Source: Chryseobacterium sp. KACC 21268
GTDB lineage: Bacteria; Bacteroidota; Bacteroidia; Flavobacteriales; Weeksellaceae
DNA length: 64,000 bases
Assembly: GCA_028736075.1 (NCBI GenBank)
Contig: CP117875.1
Coordinates: 3,348,001 to 3,412,000 of the forward strand
Direction of reading: 5' to 3'
The notes under the pieces were generated by a model, which was not told the DNA's origin, did no database searches, and worked only from the letters and a program-made list of their open reading frames with translations. How positions within the stretch are numbered: position 1 is the first letter of the stretch; each line of letters opens with the position of its first letter. This document shows, one piece after another, positions 41,720 to 51,079 of the stretch. The position numbers and the translations under genes are program-made.

Positions 41720-42121
41720 TTAGTCGCGGAAAACTTCTATGGTCACTTGTTTCTCAACCATATCTGTGAATTTCCCTTTGTATCTCGTTGCTTTTACCAG
41801 GTGGTTATCGATCCAGTGGTAGTTTCCGCCTCTTGGTTTTCCTAGCAGTACGCTGTGGTATTTGAAGCCGTGTTTGTTCAACCAGGTTTCTGTCACTTCT
41901 CTCAGATCCTCAGTTCTGGAAGTGAAAAAACAGATCTGGTGACCTTCGTCATACCATTTGTTGATCGTTACCAAAGCGTCTGGAAAAGGCTCGCAAGTCA
42001 CCATTCTTTCCGGCTCCTCATTAGGCACATCTTCTGTAATAGTTCCGTCGATATCGATCAGATAATTCTTGATATCGCCTTTCAACATTGGGCTCAGGTG
42101 TTCTACGTATTCTAGTTCCAT
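41720..42121 (-). CDS. HAD-superfamily phosphatase
   Basis: A 133-residue single-domain HAD protein with LIDIDGTITED as motif I (D-x-D-G-T), a CFFTSRTEDLREVTETW segment as motif II and the HWIDNHLVKATRYKG tail in place of a canonical motif III/IV. The size matches the small LNS2/phosphatase group common in Bacteroidota. The substrate is unknown. It lies upstream of the SerA-like gene, which could hint at phosphoserine, but nothing in the sequence proves that. Confidence 0.8.
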   Translation of the reverse strand: MELEYVEHLSPMLKGDIKNYLIDIDGTITEDVPNEEPERMVTCEPFPDALVTINKWYDEGHQICFFTSRTEDLREVTETWLNKHGFKYHSVLLGKPRGGNYHWIDNHLVKATRYKGKFTDMVEKQVTIEVFRD

Positions 42122-42339
42122 ATTGTGTGTAAAATTGAAGTTGCAAAATTAGGCTTTTCTCTCTGAACTAACAAACTATTATCGAATGCTTAATGAAATC
42201 TTAATTTTATAGAATATTTTAAAGAAAAATTTACTTTTAGTTTTACACAAATCATACGCTTGGATAAAAATATTAACCACAACTAATTTTCCGCATCAAC
42301 AAAAAATGAGAATTAAAACACTGATTCACGATGAGAAGA

Positions 42340-43323
42340 TCACTTCATCTTTGACAAAAGAAACCGAATTTCTGTCATCATAGCTTCAAAAGGTTTTGTT
42401 TTTTTGGTCGCAGAAACGATTGTCAGATGCCTATACTTGTTTGAATTTGTCTTCTTAGAGAAAAGCATATTGAGCGATGTTCCCGTGTAGAAGCCATTGG
42501 TGTAATGTTTTGTGACCTCAAAATTGTGGAATAGGTCAAGATTCATTTTCTCATACGGAATCACCCAAAAAAATTTGGTGTAGACCATCCTGTCTTTAAG
42601 ATTAAAAATTTTTCGGGTTGAAATAATGATCAGAAAAACAAAGGCCGGAATTCCCGTTACAAAATCTATAAATCCTATATCAGAAGTGCTTTTCGACTGC
42701 AAATTATAAAGCTGATAGAGAAATGCTAAACAGAAAACAACAAACAACACCAAATGAAGTTTGTTGGTCTTGATCAACTCAAATTCGTTATCATCAATTG
42801 ATTTGAAATAAACCAAGCTATTAAAGCCGAGTGCTTTCTCTTCTACACTTTCCGGCATTTGACTGAGCCAATTTTTATCAATGAGGCCAATAAGCTCTTG
42901 GGTATTCTCAGAAATATTTTGACGTTTCATTCCAAAGAACATCAAGTTTATGACGTTGGAAAATCTATCGGTTTTGTCTATAATTTTGTAATTACTTCTA
43001 TCAAGCTCAATGTTTTCCGCCTCCATTTTCAACTTTTTGTAGAAGAATAATTTTTTGTAAATCTTCTTTTCGACCCAGGAAAAATGGTAGGAGTAATGGT
43101 ACAAAATGAGAACGATTGGAAAAAAGATAAGAATATTGATCAACAAAGAATAAAAAACGAGCTTCAAAACTTCTTCAATGATAAAATCATCTGAGATAAA
43201 ATACAGAATCGGAACTAGCGCTATCAGGAGAAAAAGCAGAAGATAGACCAGAATAGAGATATACCCTCGCAACGGAAATATTTCATAGGCTTTTCCATCA
43301 TTCACAGATTGAAATTTTGTCAT
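42340..43323 (-). CDS. Membrane protein of unknown function
   Basis: A 327-residue protein with two hydrophobic pairs: about 22-45 and 53-75, then about 187-207 and 222-240, separated by a Lys/Glu-rich part. The C-terminal 80 residues (TKFFWVIPYEKMNLDLFHNF) look like a PH-like soluble fold. No family recognised. It follows the 171-residue gene by 32 bp on the same strand, so the two probably share a transcript. Confidence 0.65.
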   Translation of the reverse strand: MTKFQSVNDGKAYEIFPLRGYISILVYLLLFLLIALVPILYFISDDFIIEEVLKLVFYSLLINILIFFPIVLILYHYSYHFSWVEKKIYKKLFFYKKLKMEAENIELDRSNYKIIDKTDRFSNVINLMFFGMKRQNISENTQELIGLIDKNWLSQMPESVEEKALGFNSLVYFKSIDDNEFELIKTNKLHLVLFVVFCLAFLYQLYNLQSKSTSDIGFIDFVTGIPAFVFLIIISTRKIFNLKDRMVYTKFFWVIPYEKMNLDLFHNFEVTKHYTNGFYTGTSLNMLFSKKTNSNKYRHLTIVSATKKTKPFEAMMTEIRFLLSKMK

Positions 43324-43355
43324 TGTTTTTACTTTGATATTAATTATTCTGTGCT

Positions 43356-43871
43356 TTAATCACCATCTTCACCATCTGTTTTAGCATCTTCCTGAGACAC
43401 GCAAAACAATCTGTGATGGAACTCGTAATCCGACTTTGTTCGCACCGTTGTTGGCGCAGGTTCTAGTAAATAAGAGATCATACCTTTCGGGATCATTTGC
43501 GTAGCTTTTGGCAAGATCTCGACATTGATAGATTTTTCCTGTACTTTCTCCTCCGGGGGATTTCCGTAAACGTAGGTCACAATTCCCAAAACTTCCGTCG
43601 ATTCATTGATCACGTAGCATTTCCCACTGCCATACGTGAAACTTTGGGTAGGAAAAACCATCACTTTTTCCTCGCTGGTAGTACAATTTTTGATGACGTA
43701 AATTTTCGGGCAGAACATATAGATCAGGATTCCCAGCGGGACGATGACCAAGAATGATTTGCGTTTGAAATCTTCCTTGTCATACTTGTTTTCCACAAAA
43801 AGGAAGACACCATAAATAACAGCCGCCAAAACAGCCAGTGAAATGTAGAATGCAGTTGCAGTAATGATCAT
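43356..43871 (-). CDS. Small membrane protein of unknown function
   Basis: A 171-residue protein with two hydrophobic segments (about 5-25 and 39-55) and a C-terminal extracytoplasmic part with Cys pairs (NCTTS, GSGKCY, FCVS) and a charged tail. No family recognised. It is first of a two-gene unit with the 327-residue protein; a 47-bp gap separates it from the next upstream gene. Confidence 0.6.
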   Translation of the reverse strand: MIITATAFYISLAVLAAVIYGVFLFVENKYDKEDFKRKSFLVIVPLGILIYMFCPKIYVIKNCTTSEEKVMVFPTQSFTYGSGKCYVINESTEVLGIVTYVYGNPPEEKVQEKSINVEILPKATQMIPKGMISYLLEPAPTTVRTKSDYEFHHRLFCVSQEDAKTDGEDGD

Positions 43872-43918
43872 ATTAAAAATTTTTTGGGTTTAGTTTTATT
43901 GAAATTTCTTTTCGAATG

Positions 43919-44620
43919 TTATAGTGAAAGAGGAATGAAAACCACTCCAGTTAGTTTATAGCCCTGGATCAGAGTGGTCCATTTTGGCATTTCTGCAATT
44001 TTTGAGAGCAATGCTTTTTCTGTTTCCTTAGGCAAAGCCAAAAGCGATAGATTTTGCAAAGTGGCTGTTCCATCACTATCGATTTCTAAAGTAAGAACGA
44101 CATCTTTGGAAGCCAATGTTTTTCTTAAGATTGGAACAAGATTTTTCTCGGACCATTTATTCAACTCCACAGTACCACCAGGAAATTCCGGATGAATTGG
44201 CTGGTTGTTTTTAAATTTTGGAGGCAGATCCTTCGGAAAATCAGCGAGATCAAATTCCTTTTTCACGAGCATCAATTTCCCTTTGTTGTTGGGAGCATAG
44301 ACATAATGATTGAGTGTTGCAGGTGTTTTCGTTTGGTTGAATTCTATGAAATGTAACTCACTGTCGTTCTTTCTGTAAATGCCAAGATAGGTTTCCTTCG
44401 CCAACTTTTTGTCGAAAATCCTTGCAATATGTTCGATCTTTTCATTTTGATTTCCAACGACTTGATATCTGGTTTGTTCCGATTTTTCATCATTTGAAGT
44501 GACATCTGATATTTTAAACGTTGCGCCATTCAAGGTCACTTCTTCTCTGAGATCTTGTGCATTGACATTAGCAACAAAAAAGGCTGAAACCAGGATAGTT
44601 GACAAGATTTTTTTCATTTG
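43919..44620 (-). CDS. Exported protein with TonB-C-like C-terminal domain
   Basis: A 233-residue protein with signal peptide MKKILSTILVSAFFVANVNA; the ATG at 44620 is preferred over one 18 bp upstream for that reason. The C-terminal 90 residues (PEFPGGTVELNKWSEKNLVP, LTLEIDSDGTATLQNLSL, SKIAEMPKWTTLIQGYKL) match the TonB C-terminal fold seen in many Bacteroidota proteins that lack the membrane anchor. The N-terminal half has no known domain. Partner is unknown. Confidence 0.75.
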   Translation of the reverse strand, partial: QMKKILSTILVSAFFVANVNAQDLREEVTLNGATFKISDVTSNDEKSEQTRYQVVGNQNEKIEHIARIFDKKLAKETYLGIYRKNDSELHFIEFNQTKTPATLNHYVYAPNNKGKLMLVKKEFDLADFPKDLPPKFKNNQPIHPEFPGGTVELNKWSEKNLVPILRKTLASKDVVLTLEIDSDGTATLQNLSLLALPKETEKALLSKIAEMPKWTTLIQGYKLTGVVFIPLSL

Positions 44621-44760
44621 TGTATAAGTTTTTATCAAAAATAATATTTTAAACGATATTTATGATAAGAATTTTTTGGAAATATTATTTATTTGACATT
44701 AATAAAGCTTGTCAACAACTTTTAATTCACCCGCCGTCATCAAAATACCAAAGATGTTTT

Positions 44761-44768
44761 TATATTTG
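44761..44768 (+). promoter_or_regulatory. Candidate -7 box (TATATTTG) for the APC permease gene
   Basis: Matches TAnnTTTG and ends 17 bases before the ATG at 44786. No -33 TTG is seen at normal spacing. Confidence 0.45.
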
Positions 44769-44785
44769 ATGAAGAATAAAAAACT

Positions 44786-46195
44786 ATGGAAAAGAAACTC
44801 AAACTTTGGGACGCAGTGATGATCGTGATGGGATCGATGATCGGGAGCGGGATTTTTATCGTAAGCGCCGACATCATGCGGAATCTCGGTTCTGGCTATT
44901 GGCTGATTGTCGTTTGGTTGATCACAACTGTGATGACCGTAGCGGCGGCAATCAGCTACGGCGAACTCTCGGCGATGTTCCCAAAAGCGGGCGGACAATA
45001 TACTTACATCACAGAAATCTTCGGGAAACCAATGGGATTTCTCTACGGTTGGGGAATGTTTACCGTAATTCAAACCGGGACAATTGCAGCTGTGGCTGTG
45101 GCTTTCGGAAAGTTCACGGCTTATCTTGTTCCATCTCTGAATGATGCTGCTCCAATTTTCCAAAGTGGCGAATTTCAGATTACCTGGATTCAAATCCTAG
45201 CGATTGTCGTGATTCTTTTCCTGACTTTTGTGAATACCAAAGGTGTACAATTCGGGAAAATCTTGCAGAATGTTTTCACTTCTTCAAAAATCATCGCACT
45301 TCTCGGATTGATTATTTTAGGTTTTATTTTGATCGACAAATCCAATTGGAGTTCGAATATGAGTTTTGGTTGGGACGCTTTTCAAAATTTAAAAAACACA
45401 GAATGGACCGGAATCTCCGGTGCAACCATCCTTGGCGGAATTGCCGCAGCGATGGTTGGTTCGGTTTTCAGTTCGGTGGCTTGGGAGAATGTGACTTTCA
45501 TTTCCGGCGAAATCGAGAATCCAAAAAAGAATGTTGTAAAAGCAATGATCTTAGGAACTTCGGCTGTGATGATCCTTTATCTTTTGGTGAATTTCGTTTA
45601 CCTGAATGCGCTTGACAGAGATTCTATCGCCTTTGCAGCGAATGACAGAGTGGCGGTTTCTGCAGCGGAGAAAATGTTTGGGAATGCAGGAACAATCATC
45701 ATCGCCGTTTTGGTGATGATTTCGACTTTTGGCTGTGTGAACGGAATTGTTCTAGCTGGCGCAAGGGTTTTCCAAACGATGGCAAAAGATGGATTATTCC
45801 TAAAATCAGCTGTTGAAAACAACAAAAACGGCGTTCCAGAAAAATCCCTTTGGATGCAAGGAATCTGGGCTAGTTTGCTTTGTTTGAGCGGACAATACGG
45901 GAATCTTTTGGATATGGTTTCCTTCGTGATCGTTCTGTTTTATATGCTAACCGTTTTTGGTGTGATCTACCTTAGAATCAAAAAACCTGAAATGGAAAGA
46001 GGTTACAAAACCTTCCTTTATCCATTCACGCCCGTACTTTACCTTTTGATTGGGACGGCGTTTTGTATTTTGCTTTTGATCTACAAGCCAGGTTACACGT
46101 TGCCAGGATTGGGATTGATTTTGCTTGGGTTGCCGGTTTATTTTTTTATTAATAAGAAAATTATTGATGTCAATGATACCACAACTGAAGATTAA
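44786..46195 (+). CDS. APC family amino-acid permease
   Basis: A 469-residue, 12-helix inner-membrane transporter of the APC superfamily. The N-terminal KKLKLWDAVMIVMGSMIGSG with GSGIF is the hallmark of helix 1, followed by ELSAMFPKAGGQYTYI (the family's P-x-x-G-G-x-Y) and VFSSVAWENVTFISGEIENP. Its length fits the LAT/APA branch. Probable cargo is an amino acid; which one is not known. The 3' end overlaps the next gene by 23 bp. Confidence 0.9.
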   Translation: MEKKLKLWDAVMIVMGSMIGSGIFIVSADIMRNLGSGYWLIVVWLITTVMTVAAAISYGELSAMFPKAGGQYTYITEIFGKPMGFLYGWGMFTVIQTGTIAAVAVAFGKFTAYLVPSLNDAAPIFQSGEFQITWIQILAIVVILFLTFVNTKGVQFGKILQNVFTSSKIIALLGLIILGFILIDKSNWSSNMSFGWDAFQNLKNTEWTGISGATILGGIAAAMVGSVFSSVAWENVTFISGEIENPKKNVVKAMILGTSAVMILYLLVNFVYLNALDRDSIAFAANDRVAVSAAEKMFGNAGTIIIAVLVMISTFGCVNGIVLAGARVFQTMAKDGLFLKSAVENNKNGVPEKSLWMQGIWASLLCLSGQYGNLLDMVSFVIVLFYMLTVFGVIYLRIKKPEMERGYKTFLYPFTPVLYLLIGTAFCILLLIYKPGYTLPGLGLILLGLPVYFFINKKIIDVNDTTTED

Positions 46196-46922
46196 ATTTT
46201 TATTTTTCTTATTATTCTTATCAGTCAAATTTTCAGCTTGTTCTTGTGCAGAAGATGCTATTGCTCAAGAGTATTTTGAATCCGATGTCGTTGGAATAAT
46301 TACTATAGAATCTACTTATGGAAATGAAGAGCGAGAGGAAAAAATGTTTGGTTTAAGAATTTATAAAGCTAAAATAAGTTTCGATAAACTATACAAGGGA
46401 AATAAATTTGAAGAATTGATAATCTTTGGCAGTACTACTGGTGCGAATTCAGGAGCTTGTGAAAAGCTTGTCAAAGCTGGAGAAAAATATCTTCTTCTCA
46501 CGAGTAAAAATCAAAATGGAGAATATGTTGAGTCTCTTTGTAGCAGTATGTATAAAATTTATGACAACAGTCTGAATGAAGTCAATAAATACAGCAAACA
46601 ATTCAATTATTTAGAGAAAAATAAAAGCCTCTTTAAAGATTTAAAGTTTATAAATTACTATGATAAATCCGAGAATTGGGATAATGTAAAAAAAATCACA
46701 ACCAATGAGTTTAAAATTATTTTTGGAAAAAAAATAAAAAACAAATTTGGAGTTTATAAAGTCAAAATAGATAGTCAAAATAAGATTATCGAAATACAAT
46801 CTATTAAAAAAATTGGACTTAATGAAAGGAAAATGTTGGCATTAATAAAGAAAAATATTAAAATAAACTTTTTATTTGAACAAAATCCTAATTCAGAATA
46901 TTTGTTACTTCTAAGTTTTTAA
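46173..46922 (+). CDS. Exported protein with NTR/TIMP-like domain
   Basis: A 249-residue protein starting in the last codons of the APC gene. The N-terminus has a hydrophobic signal (LFFLLFLSVKFSACSC) that could be cut at a lipobox (FSAC) or give an N-terminal C-x-C, as in TIMP-like proteins. Then come VVGIITIESTYGN, SFDKLYKGNKFEELIIFGST, GANSGACEKLVKAGEKYLLL and VESLCSSMYK, which follow the NTR-module pattern of Cys and strand spacing. The C-terminal part is Lys/Asn-rich and AT-rich. Function unknown. Confidence 0.65.
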   Translation: MIPQLKIKFLFFLLFLSVKFSACSCAEDAIAQEYFESDVVGIITIESTYGNEEREEKMFGLRIYKAKISFDKLYKGNKFEELIIFGSTTGANSGACEKLVKAGEKYLLLTSKNQNGEYVESLCSSMYKIYDNSLNEVNKYSKQFNYLEKNKSLFKDLKFINYYDKSENWDNVKKITTNEFKIIFGKKIKNKFGVYKVKIDSQNKIIEIQSIKKIGLNERKMLALIKKNIKINFLFEQNPNSEYLLLLSF

Positions 46923-46932
46923 GTGTCTACAA

Positions 46933-47556
46933 ATGTCCATCAATCTAAAATCAATTTTCTCAAATCTAATCTCCAAGTTTTCAAACGACGAAAAACTGAA
47001 ACTTGATTATTGGCAAGAAATTGAAAAATTATATTCCCAAAAAAGCAGGAAATACCACAATCTCGCTCATCTTGAGAATATGATTTTGGAATTGGAAAAT
47101 GTGAAAGATGAAATTTCAGATTTCGATACTTTATTATTTTCAGTGTTTTATCACGACATTGTCTATAAAGCAACATCAAAAGACAACGAGGAAAAAAGTG
47201 CAGAAATTGCAAAGAAACGCTTAGAAAAAATCAATATTTCAAACGAAAGAATAACCAAAATCTACAATCAAATTCTTGCCACAAAATCTCACAAAAAAAG
47301 TGATGATTCTGATACCAATTTTCTTCTCGACGCAGATTTGGCAATTCTTGGAAAAGATTGGAATGTTTATGAAAATTATGTTCGACAAATCAGAGAGGAA
47401 TATTCAATCTATCCGGATTTTCTTTATAAACCTGGTAGAAAAAAAGTTCTAACTCATTTTCTTGAATTTGAAGAGATTTTTAAAACGGATTATTTTAAAG
47501 AAAAATATGAGAAAATTGCAAGAGAAAATATCAAAAGAGAAATCTCAATATTGTGA
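46933..47556 (+). CDS. Predicted metal-dependent HD-superfamily hydrolase
   Basis: A 207-residue cytoplasmic protein of the COG4339 type. RKYHNLAHLENMILEL (about 39-54) gives the N-terminal His pair, LFSVFYHDIVYKATSKDNE gives the HD, and LLDADLAILG gives the downstream Asp. These would bind one or two metal ions. The substrate is unknown; related proteins are called predicted phosphohydrolases. It follows the NTR-like gene by 10 bp, so the three plus-strand genes are probably co-transcribed. Confidence 0.82.
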   Translation: MSINLKSIFSNLISKFSNDEKLKLDYWQEIEKLYSQKSRKYHNLAHLENMILELENVKDEISDFDTLLFSVFYHDIVYKATSKDNEEKSAEIAKKRLEKINISNERITKIYNQILATKSHKKSDDSDTNFLLDADLAILGKDWNVYENYVRQIREEYSIYPDFLYKPGRKKVLTHFLEFEEIFKTDYFKEKYEKIARENIKREISIL

Positions 47557-47592
47557 TTATTGAATGTCTGTAATAATTTAGTTCTAGTATAA

Positions 47593-47657
47593 TTTTGTCA
47601 TTCTTAAAGAATCTCAACACACTAAAAAACCGTTTAGATTCCTACGGAATGACAAAA
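47593..47657. repeat. Dispersed inverted repeat, copy C (degenerate)
   Basis: Right arm AGATTCCTACGGAATGACAA is intact; the left arm carries CTTAAAG in place of CCGTAGG. Same family as 13799 and 31013. Confidence 0.8.
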
Positions 47658-47668
47658 GAATGAGCTTT

Positions 47669-48517
47669 CTACCCTTCCAACAAAAACTCCTTGTAATTCC
47701 CCAAAAACTTCACATCAGCACCAATCGCTTTCAGTTCGTCCACGGAATTAATGTAGAGCACATCATCCCAACCGCCAACAACGGTCACGAAGAAGAAGTA
47801 ATTTCCCAATCTGGTTTTTAAAGTTCGGGATTCGATTTTGCTAAGGTTCATATTTCGCCACGCAAAAACGGACAAAACCTGATGCAATCCTCCAGCATGA
47901 TCTTGTGGTAACGTGATGAGCATTGCGGTTTTTTTTCCTATATTTTCCAGATGGTTCTCGTAAGAATTCTCAGTTTTGGAAATGATGATGAATCTGGTGT
48001 GATTTTCCTCGACGTCGTGAATGTTTTCGTTAAGGATCTTCAACCCGTATAATTCTGCCGCAAATTTGTTCGCAACCGCCGCGATTTTACGATCAGGATT
48101 TTCAGAAACGCGTTTTGCCGCCGCCGCTGTGGAAGCAAAATCTTGTTTCGGAACATCAGGATAATTTTTATTCAGGAAATGAAAACTTTGCGCAAGCGCC
48201 TGTGGATGAGAATAGATCTTCTCGATAGATTCTGGATTTTCCTGACTCGGATGGATCATCAAATGATGCGCAATCGGCATTACCGCTTCCGCTTCGATCT
48301 TGATTTCGGGCGTTTGATAAAGATAATCCAAAGTCATAGAAACCGTTCCTTCTATCGAGTTTTCCAAGGGAACCACCGCTTTGTCTACTTCATTATTCTG
48401 AACCGCCAGAAAGCAATCCAAAATATTGGCTTTTGGGACCAACTCATCATTTGGGAATAACTGCGTTGCGGTCAACTGCGTAAAAGAAGCTTCGGGTCCG
48501 AGGAATGCTATTTTCAT
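47669..48517 (-). CDS. pheA: Prephenate dehydratase
   Basis: A 282-residue enzyme converting prephenate to phenylpyruvate in phenylalanine synthesis. The N-terminus IAFLGPEASFTQLTATQLFP, the segment VVPLENSIEGTVSMTLD and the TRF motif in EENHTRFIIIS (catalytic Thr) are diagnostic. The C-terminal ACT domain has HQVLSVFAWRNMNLSKIESR, where the usual ESRP reads ESRT. There is no chorismate mutase domain. It is monocistronic. Phe feedback through the ACT domain is expected. Confidence 0.95.
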   Translation of the reverse strand: MKIAFLGPEASFTQLTATQLFPNDELVPKANILDCFLAVQNNEVDKAVVPLENSIEGTVSMTLDYLYQTPEIKIEAEAVMPIAHHLMIHPSQENPESIEKIYSHPQALAQSFHFLNKNYPDVPKQDFASTAAAAKRVSENPDRKIAAVANKFAAELYGLKILNENIHDVEENHTRFIIISKTENSYENHLENIGKKTAMLITLPQDHAGGLHQVLSVFAWRNMNLSKIESRTLKTRLGNYFFFVTVVGGWDDVLYINSVDELKAIGADVKFLGNYKEFLLEG

Positions 48518-48540
48518 TTTGCGAAATTAAATAATTTTTG

Positions 48541-48675
48541 AACCACAAAAGTCACAAAAGATATCGAAAAACAAAAATTTACCGAAGATCAAAAAAATTA
48601 AAACTTTAAAATAGACTCCTTTTTTAAACTTTTATAGATCTAAGAAGGATAATAGCTTTTGTGACTTTTGTGGTT
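48541..48675. repeat. AT-rich inverted repeat AACCACAAAAG … CTTTTGTGGTT, copy 2
   Basis: Perfect 20-bp arms AACCACAAAAGTCACAAAAG at 48541-48560 and its reverse complement at 48656-48675, spacer 95 bp. A weaker copy is at 29799-29962. It fills the gap between pheA and the DUF2490 gene. Confidence 0.85.
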
Positions 48676-48678
48676 AAA

Positions 48679-49470
48679 TTAATCTACAATTTTCTTAGAA
48701 AAATCAAAATTGAAATTCGCGCTTACAATAAATCCATTGTTGTATTGGAACACATTCTTTCCCTCGATTTCGCGTCCAAACTGCACAATCTGATTCAGAT
48801 AACCGCCTTCTACCCTAAGCAAATTATTGAATTTGTAACCCAACAAAACACCGATTCGGTTTTGGTCAAAAATATTCTCGCCGACATTCTTCCCAAATCC
48901 TATCATCAATTCGTCATAAACTGCTACGTAAGGCGTTTTATCTCCAATCGAATTTCCCTTCAAAGGCATTTGCAAACGGATCATATATCGCGCTCGGTTC
49001 AGAAATGGATATTGGTCTTCGGAAGTTAGACCGGCATTGGAATATCGCCCTACCCAACGCTGTTCTAGCATAAAACGGTGCGACAAATCTACCTTTCCTA
49101 TTTTGTCAGTAATGGTTGCCATTTCGTAGATCCTGTGTTCTGTGAAATCTTTTCCCATCCCGTTGATCGGAATGTCACCATAAGGAAAAGTCTCTGCCCA
49201 AGCGTAACCTACACGCAATTGCAAATTTGGATTTACTTGATAATTAAGTCCCAAACGCAAAAGACTCTGTTGCCAAGTCGTGATGAAATCATTTCTTCGC
49301 CACTGATATTCTGTGTGAATGGAGAATTTCGAATCCAGCTTGAAAGTTCCGTTGTACGCGTACCAGCCGATATTATTGTAATCGCTGATTCGGTTTTGCG
49401 CTGAAAAAGATGTTGAAATTGAAATCAGAAAAACTGAACTGAGAAATAATTTTGCCTTGGTGAAAAACAT
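48679..49470 (-). CDS. DUF2490 outer-membrane-like protein
   Basis: A 263-residue exported protein with a signal peptide (MFFTKAKLFLSSVFLISI to about SFSA); the ATG at 49470 is preferred over one 24 bp upstream. The body is rich in alternating aromatic beta-strands such as FSIHTEYQWRRNDFITTWQQ, HRFMLEQRWVGRY and RARYMIRLQMPL, typical of DUF2490 barrel-like proteins. Function unknown. It lies downstream of a short secreted protein on the same strand. Confidence 0.8.
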   Translation of the reverse strand: MFFTKAKLFLSSVFLISISTSFSAQNRISDYNNIGWYAYNGTFKLDSKFSIHTEYQWRRNDFITTWQQSLLRLGLNYQVNPNLQLRVGYAWAETFPYGDIPINGMGKDFTEHRIYEMATITDKIGKVDLSHRFMLEQRWVGRYSNAGLTSEDQYPFLNRARYMIRLQMPLKGNSIGDKTPYVAVYDELMIGFGKNVGENIFDQNRIGVLLGYKFNNLLRVEGGYLNQIVQFGREIEGKNVFQYNNGFIVSANFNFDFSKKIVD

Positions 49471-49524
49471 ATTTTGAAATATCGATTTCAGCAAAAATAG
49501 AAATTCGGAAATGGATAGACAACC

Positions 49525-49968
49525 CTAATCGGTTTTTATCTTTAAAACGGGTGCGCTGTAATTGTTCGTTTTTTTGTCAGGCTCTATGACGCTGGAAGTT
49601 TTCAAAAGATCTTCAGCAATCAAGATATTTTCGTTGTGAACAGCGATATCATTAAGGAAAACCAAAGCATTAGCAGGTAATTTGAATCTTTTCTTCGCTT
49701 CGGAAATCGTCAGACTTTCGATGGTCATTTTTTCTTTGAGCGTGATGTTGATCAACCCATTTTTTATCAGATCATCAAATTTCGCAGTTTCTGTAGAAGG
49801 TGTTTTGTAAACCTGAACCTGCTCGATCTTATTTGGATCCAAACTATTCAAGGTTAGATTTCCCATTACCACATTTTGGACAATGACAATTGGTTTTGGT
49901 TCCGTTGTCTGTGAGGAATTTAAAATAAATGCGAAGGAAAGTATTAAACCAAAGATAATCTTTTTCAT
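49525..49968 (-). CDS. Short exported protein with TonB-plug-like segment
   Basis: A 147-residue protein with signal peptide MKKIIFGLILSFAFILNSSQ. The middle (TLNSLDPNKIEQVQVYKT, then LIKNGLINITLKEKM) resembles the plug-domain pattern 'dI..v.vlK…nGvi.it.k' of SusC-type receptors. The rest is unassigned. It precedes the DUF2490 gene, 54 bp apart, and follows the EEP gene, 32 bp apart, so these are likely one operon. Confidence 0.6.
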   Translation of the reverse strand: MKKIIFGLILSFAFILNSSQTTEPKPIVIVQNVVMGNLTLNSLDPNKIEQVQVYKTPSTETAKFDDLIKNGLINITLKEKMTIESLTISEAKKRFKLPANALVFLNDIAVHNENILIAEDLLKTSSVIEPDKKTNNYSAPVLKIKTD

Positions 49969-50000
49969 TATTAATAAATTTAATTTTAAAGATATAAAAA

Positions 50001-51071
50001 TTAATTGGCATCACCTTTCTCGATGCCTTCTTCTATTTTTTCAACCACTTCCTGCTCTTCTTTATCTGAAATTTCCAGTTGATCTTCTGTATCTTCATTT
50101 CTGATGACGAGCGATATCCAAATTGGAAAATGGTCAGAATCTACGGACTTTGTGACATTCATATCTACCAATCGGAAATGTGGACTCACGAAAAAATGAT
50201 CTAATGGCCAACGCAAAAACCAATATTTGGCGTGAAAGGTATTGAACATACCTCTTCCACGTCGGGGATCCAACATTCCACTGGATTTTAGAAATAGTTT
50301 GGTGGTTTGTGACCAAGCGACATCATTCAGGTCTCCAAAAACGATGGCTGGTTTTCCGTATTCTTCCGCTTTTTTTCCGACCAAAAGAATCTCAGCATCA
50401 CGTTCGGTACTTTCTGGATTTTCCTGAGGAACTGGCGGCGTAGGATGAATTCCGTATAACCGAACAACGTTATTATTGTATTCCAGGTCGGCAACGATGG
50501 ACGGAATATCATCATCTATCAAATAATTGATCTCGTAATTCTTAACCGGAAAATGACTGTAAAACAAAAGGCCATAAGTATTTGCTAATGGAACCTCAAT
50601 TTTGTATTCATAATCTTTTGTGACCACTTCCAACGCTTTTCTCCACTCTTCATCCGTTTCGAGAAAGAACAAAACGGTGGGATCATTTTCTTTGATCAGG
50701 TCAATTAGTTTCTGATAATTTCGGTTGTGTTGATAGACATTACAAACCAAAATATCGAGCGTGGTCTCGTCCGCATTTGGTTTAACTTTGTCGATCATTG
50801 TCTTTCCAAATCTTGTGTAAGGAAGAATGATATATAAAAGGTAAAGTGCAAATACCACTTCTAACGCCAAAAGAACTTTGTCGTAATCCGTGGGTTCAGG
50901 AACGGCAAATTTCCATAAAAGAATCAGAACAATCAGGATCACAAACTTCTGAAAACGAGGATAATCGAAAATCCTAAAGGTCCAAAATGTGTTTTTGACA
51001 GAAGGAATCAGAACAGAGAAGATCGCCAATATGGAAATGATCCAGTACAAACAATACGTGTAGTTTTCCAT
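50001..51071 (-). CDS. Membrane-anchored endonuclease/exonuclease/phosphatase (EEP) family protein
   Basis: A 356-residue protein with three N-terminal helices (about 8-25, 40-58 and 66-85) and a C-terminal EEP domain: LDILVCNVYQHNRNY with the first Asn, FFLETDEEW with Glu, AIVFGDLNDVAWS (G-D-x-N), and VDSDHFPIWISL (S-D-H). The active site is complete. The domain should face the periplasm given one charged loop. Substrate unknown: a nucleic acid or a phospholipid are both possible for EEP proteins. It follows the GNAT gene by 8 bp. Confidence 0.85.
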   Translation of the reverse strand: MENYTYCLYWIISILAIFSVLIPSVKNTFWTFRIFDYPRFQKFVILIVLILLWKFAVPEPTDYDKVLLALEVVFALYLLYIILPYTRFGKTMIDKVKPNADETTLDILVCNVYQHNRNYQKLIDLIKENDPTVLFFLETDEEWRKALEVVTKDYEYKIEVPLANTYGLLFYSHFPVKNYEINYLIDDDIPSIVADLEYNNNVVRLYGIHPTPPVPQENPESTERDAEILLVGKKAEEYGKPAIVFGDLNDVAWSQTTKLFLKSSGMLDPRRGRGMFNTFHAKYWFLRWPLDHFFVSPHFRLVDMNVTKSVDSDHFPIWISLVIRNEDTEDQLEISDKEEQEVVEKIEEGIEKGDAN

Positions 51072-51079
51072 ATATAAAT

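Noticed and set aside
42301-42384. A 25-codon ORF antisense to the end of the 327-residue membrane protein gene
   Set aside because: No promoter, coupling or conservation evidence.
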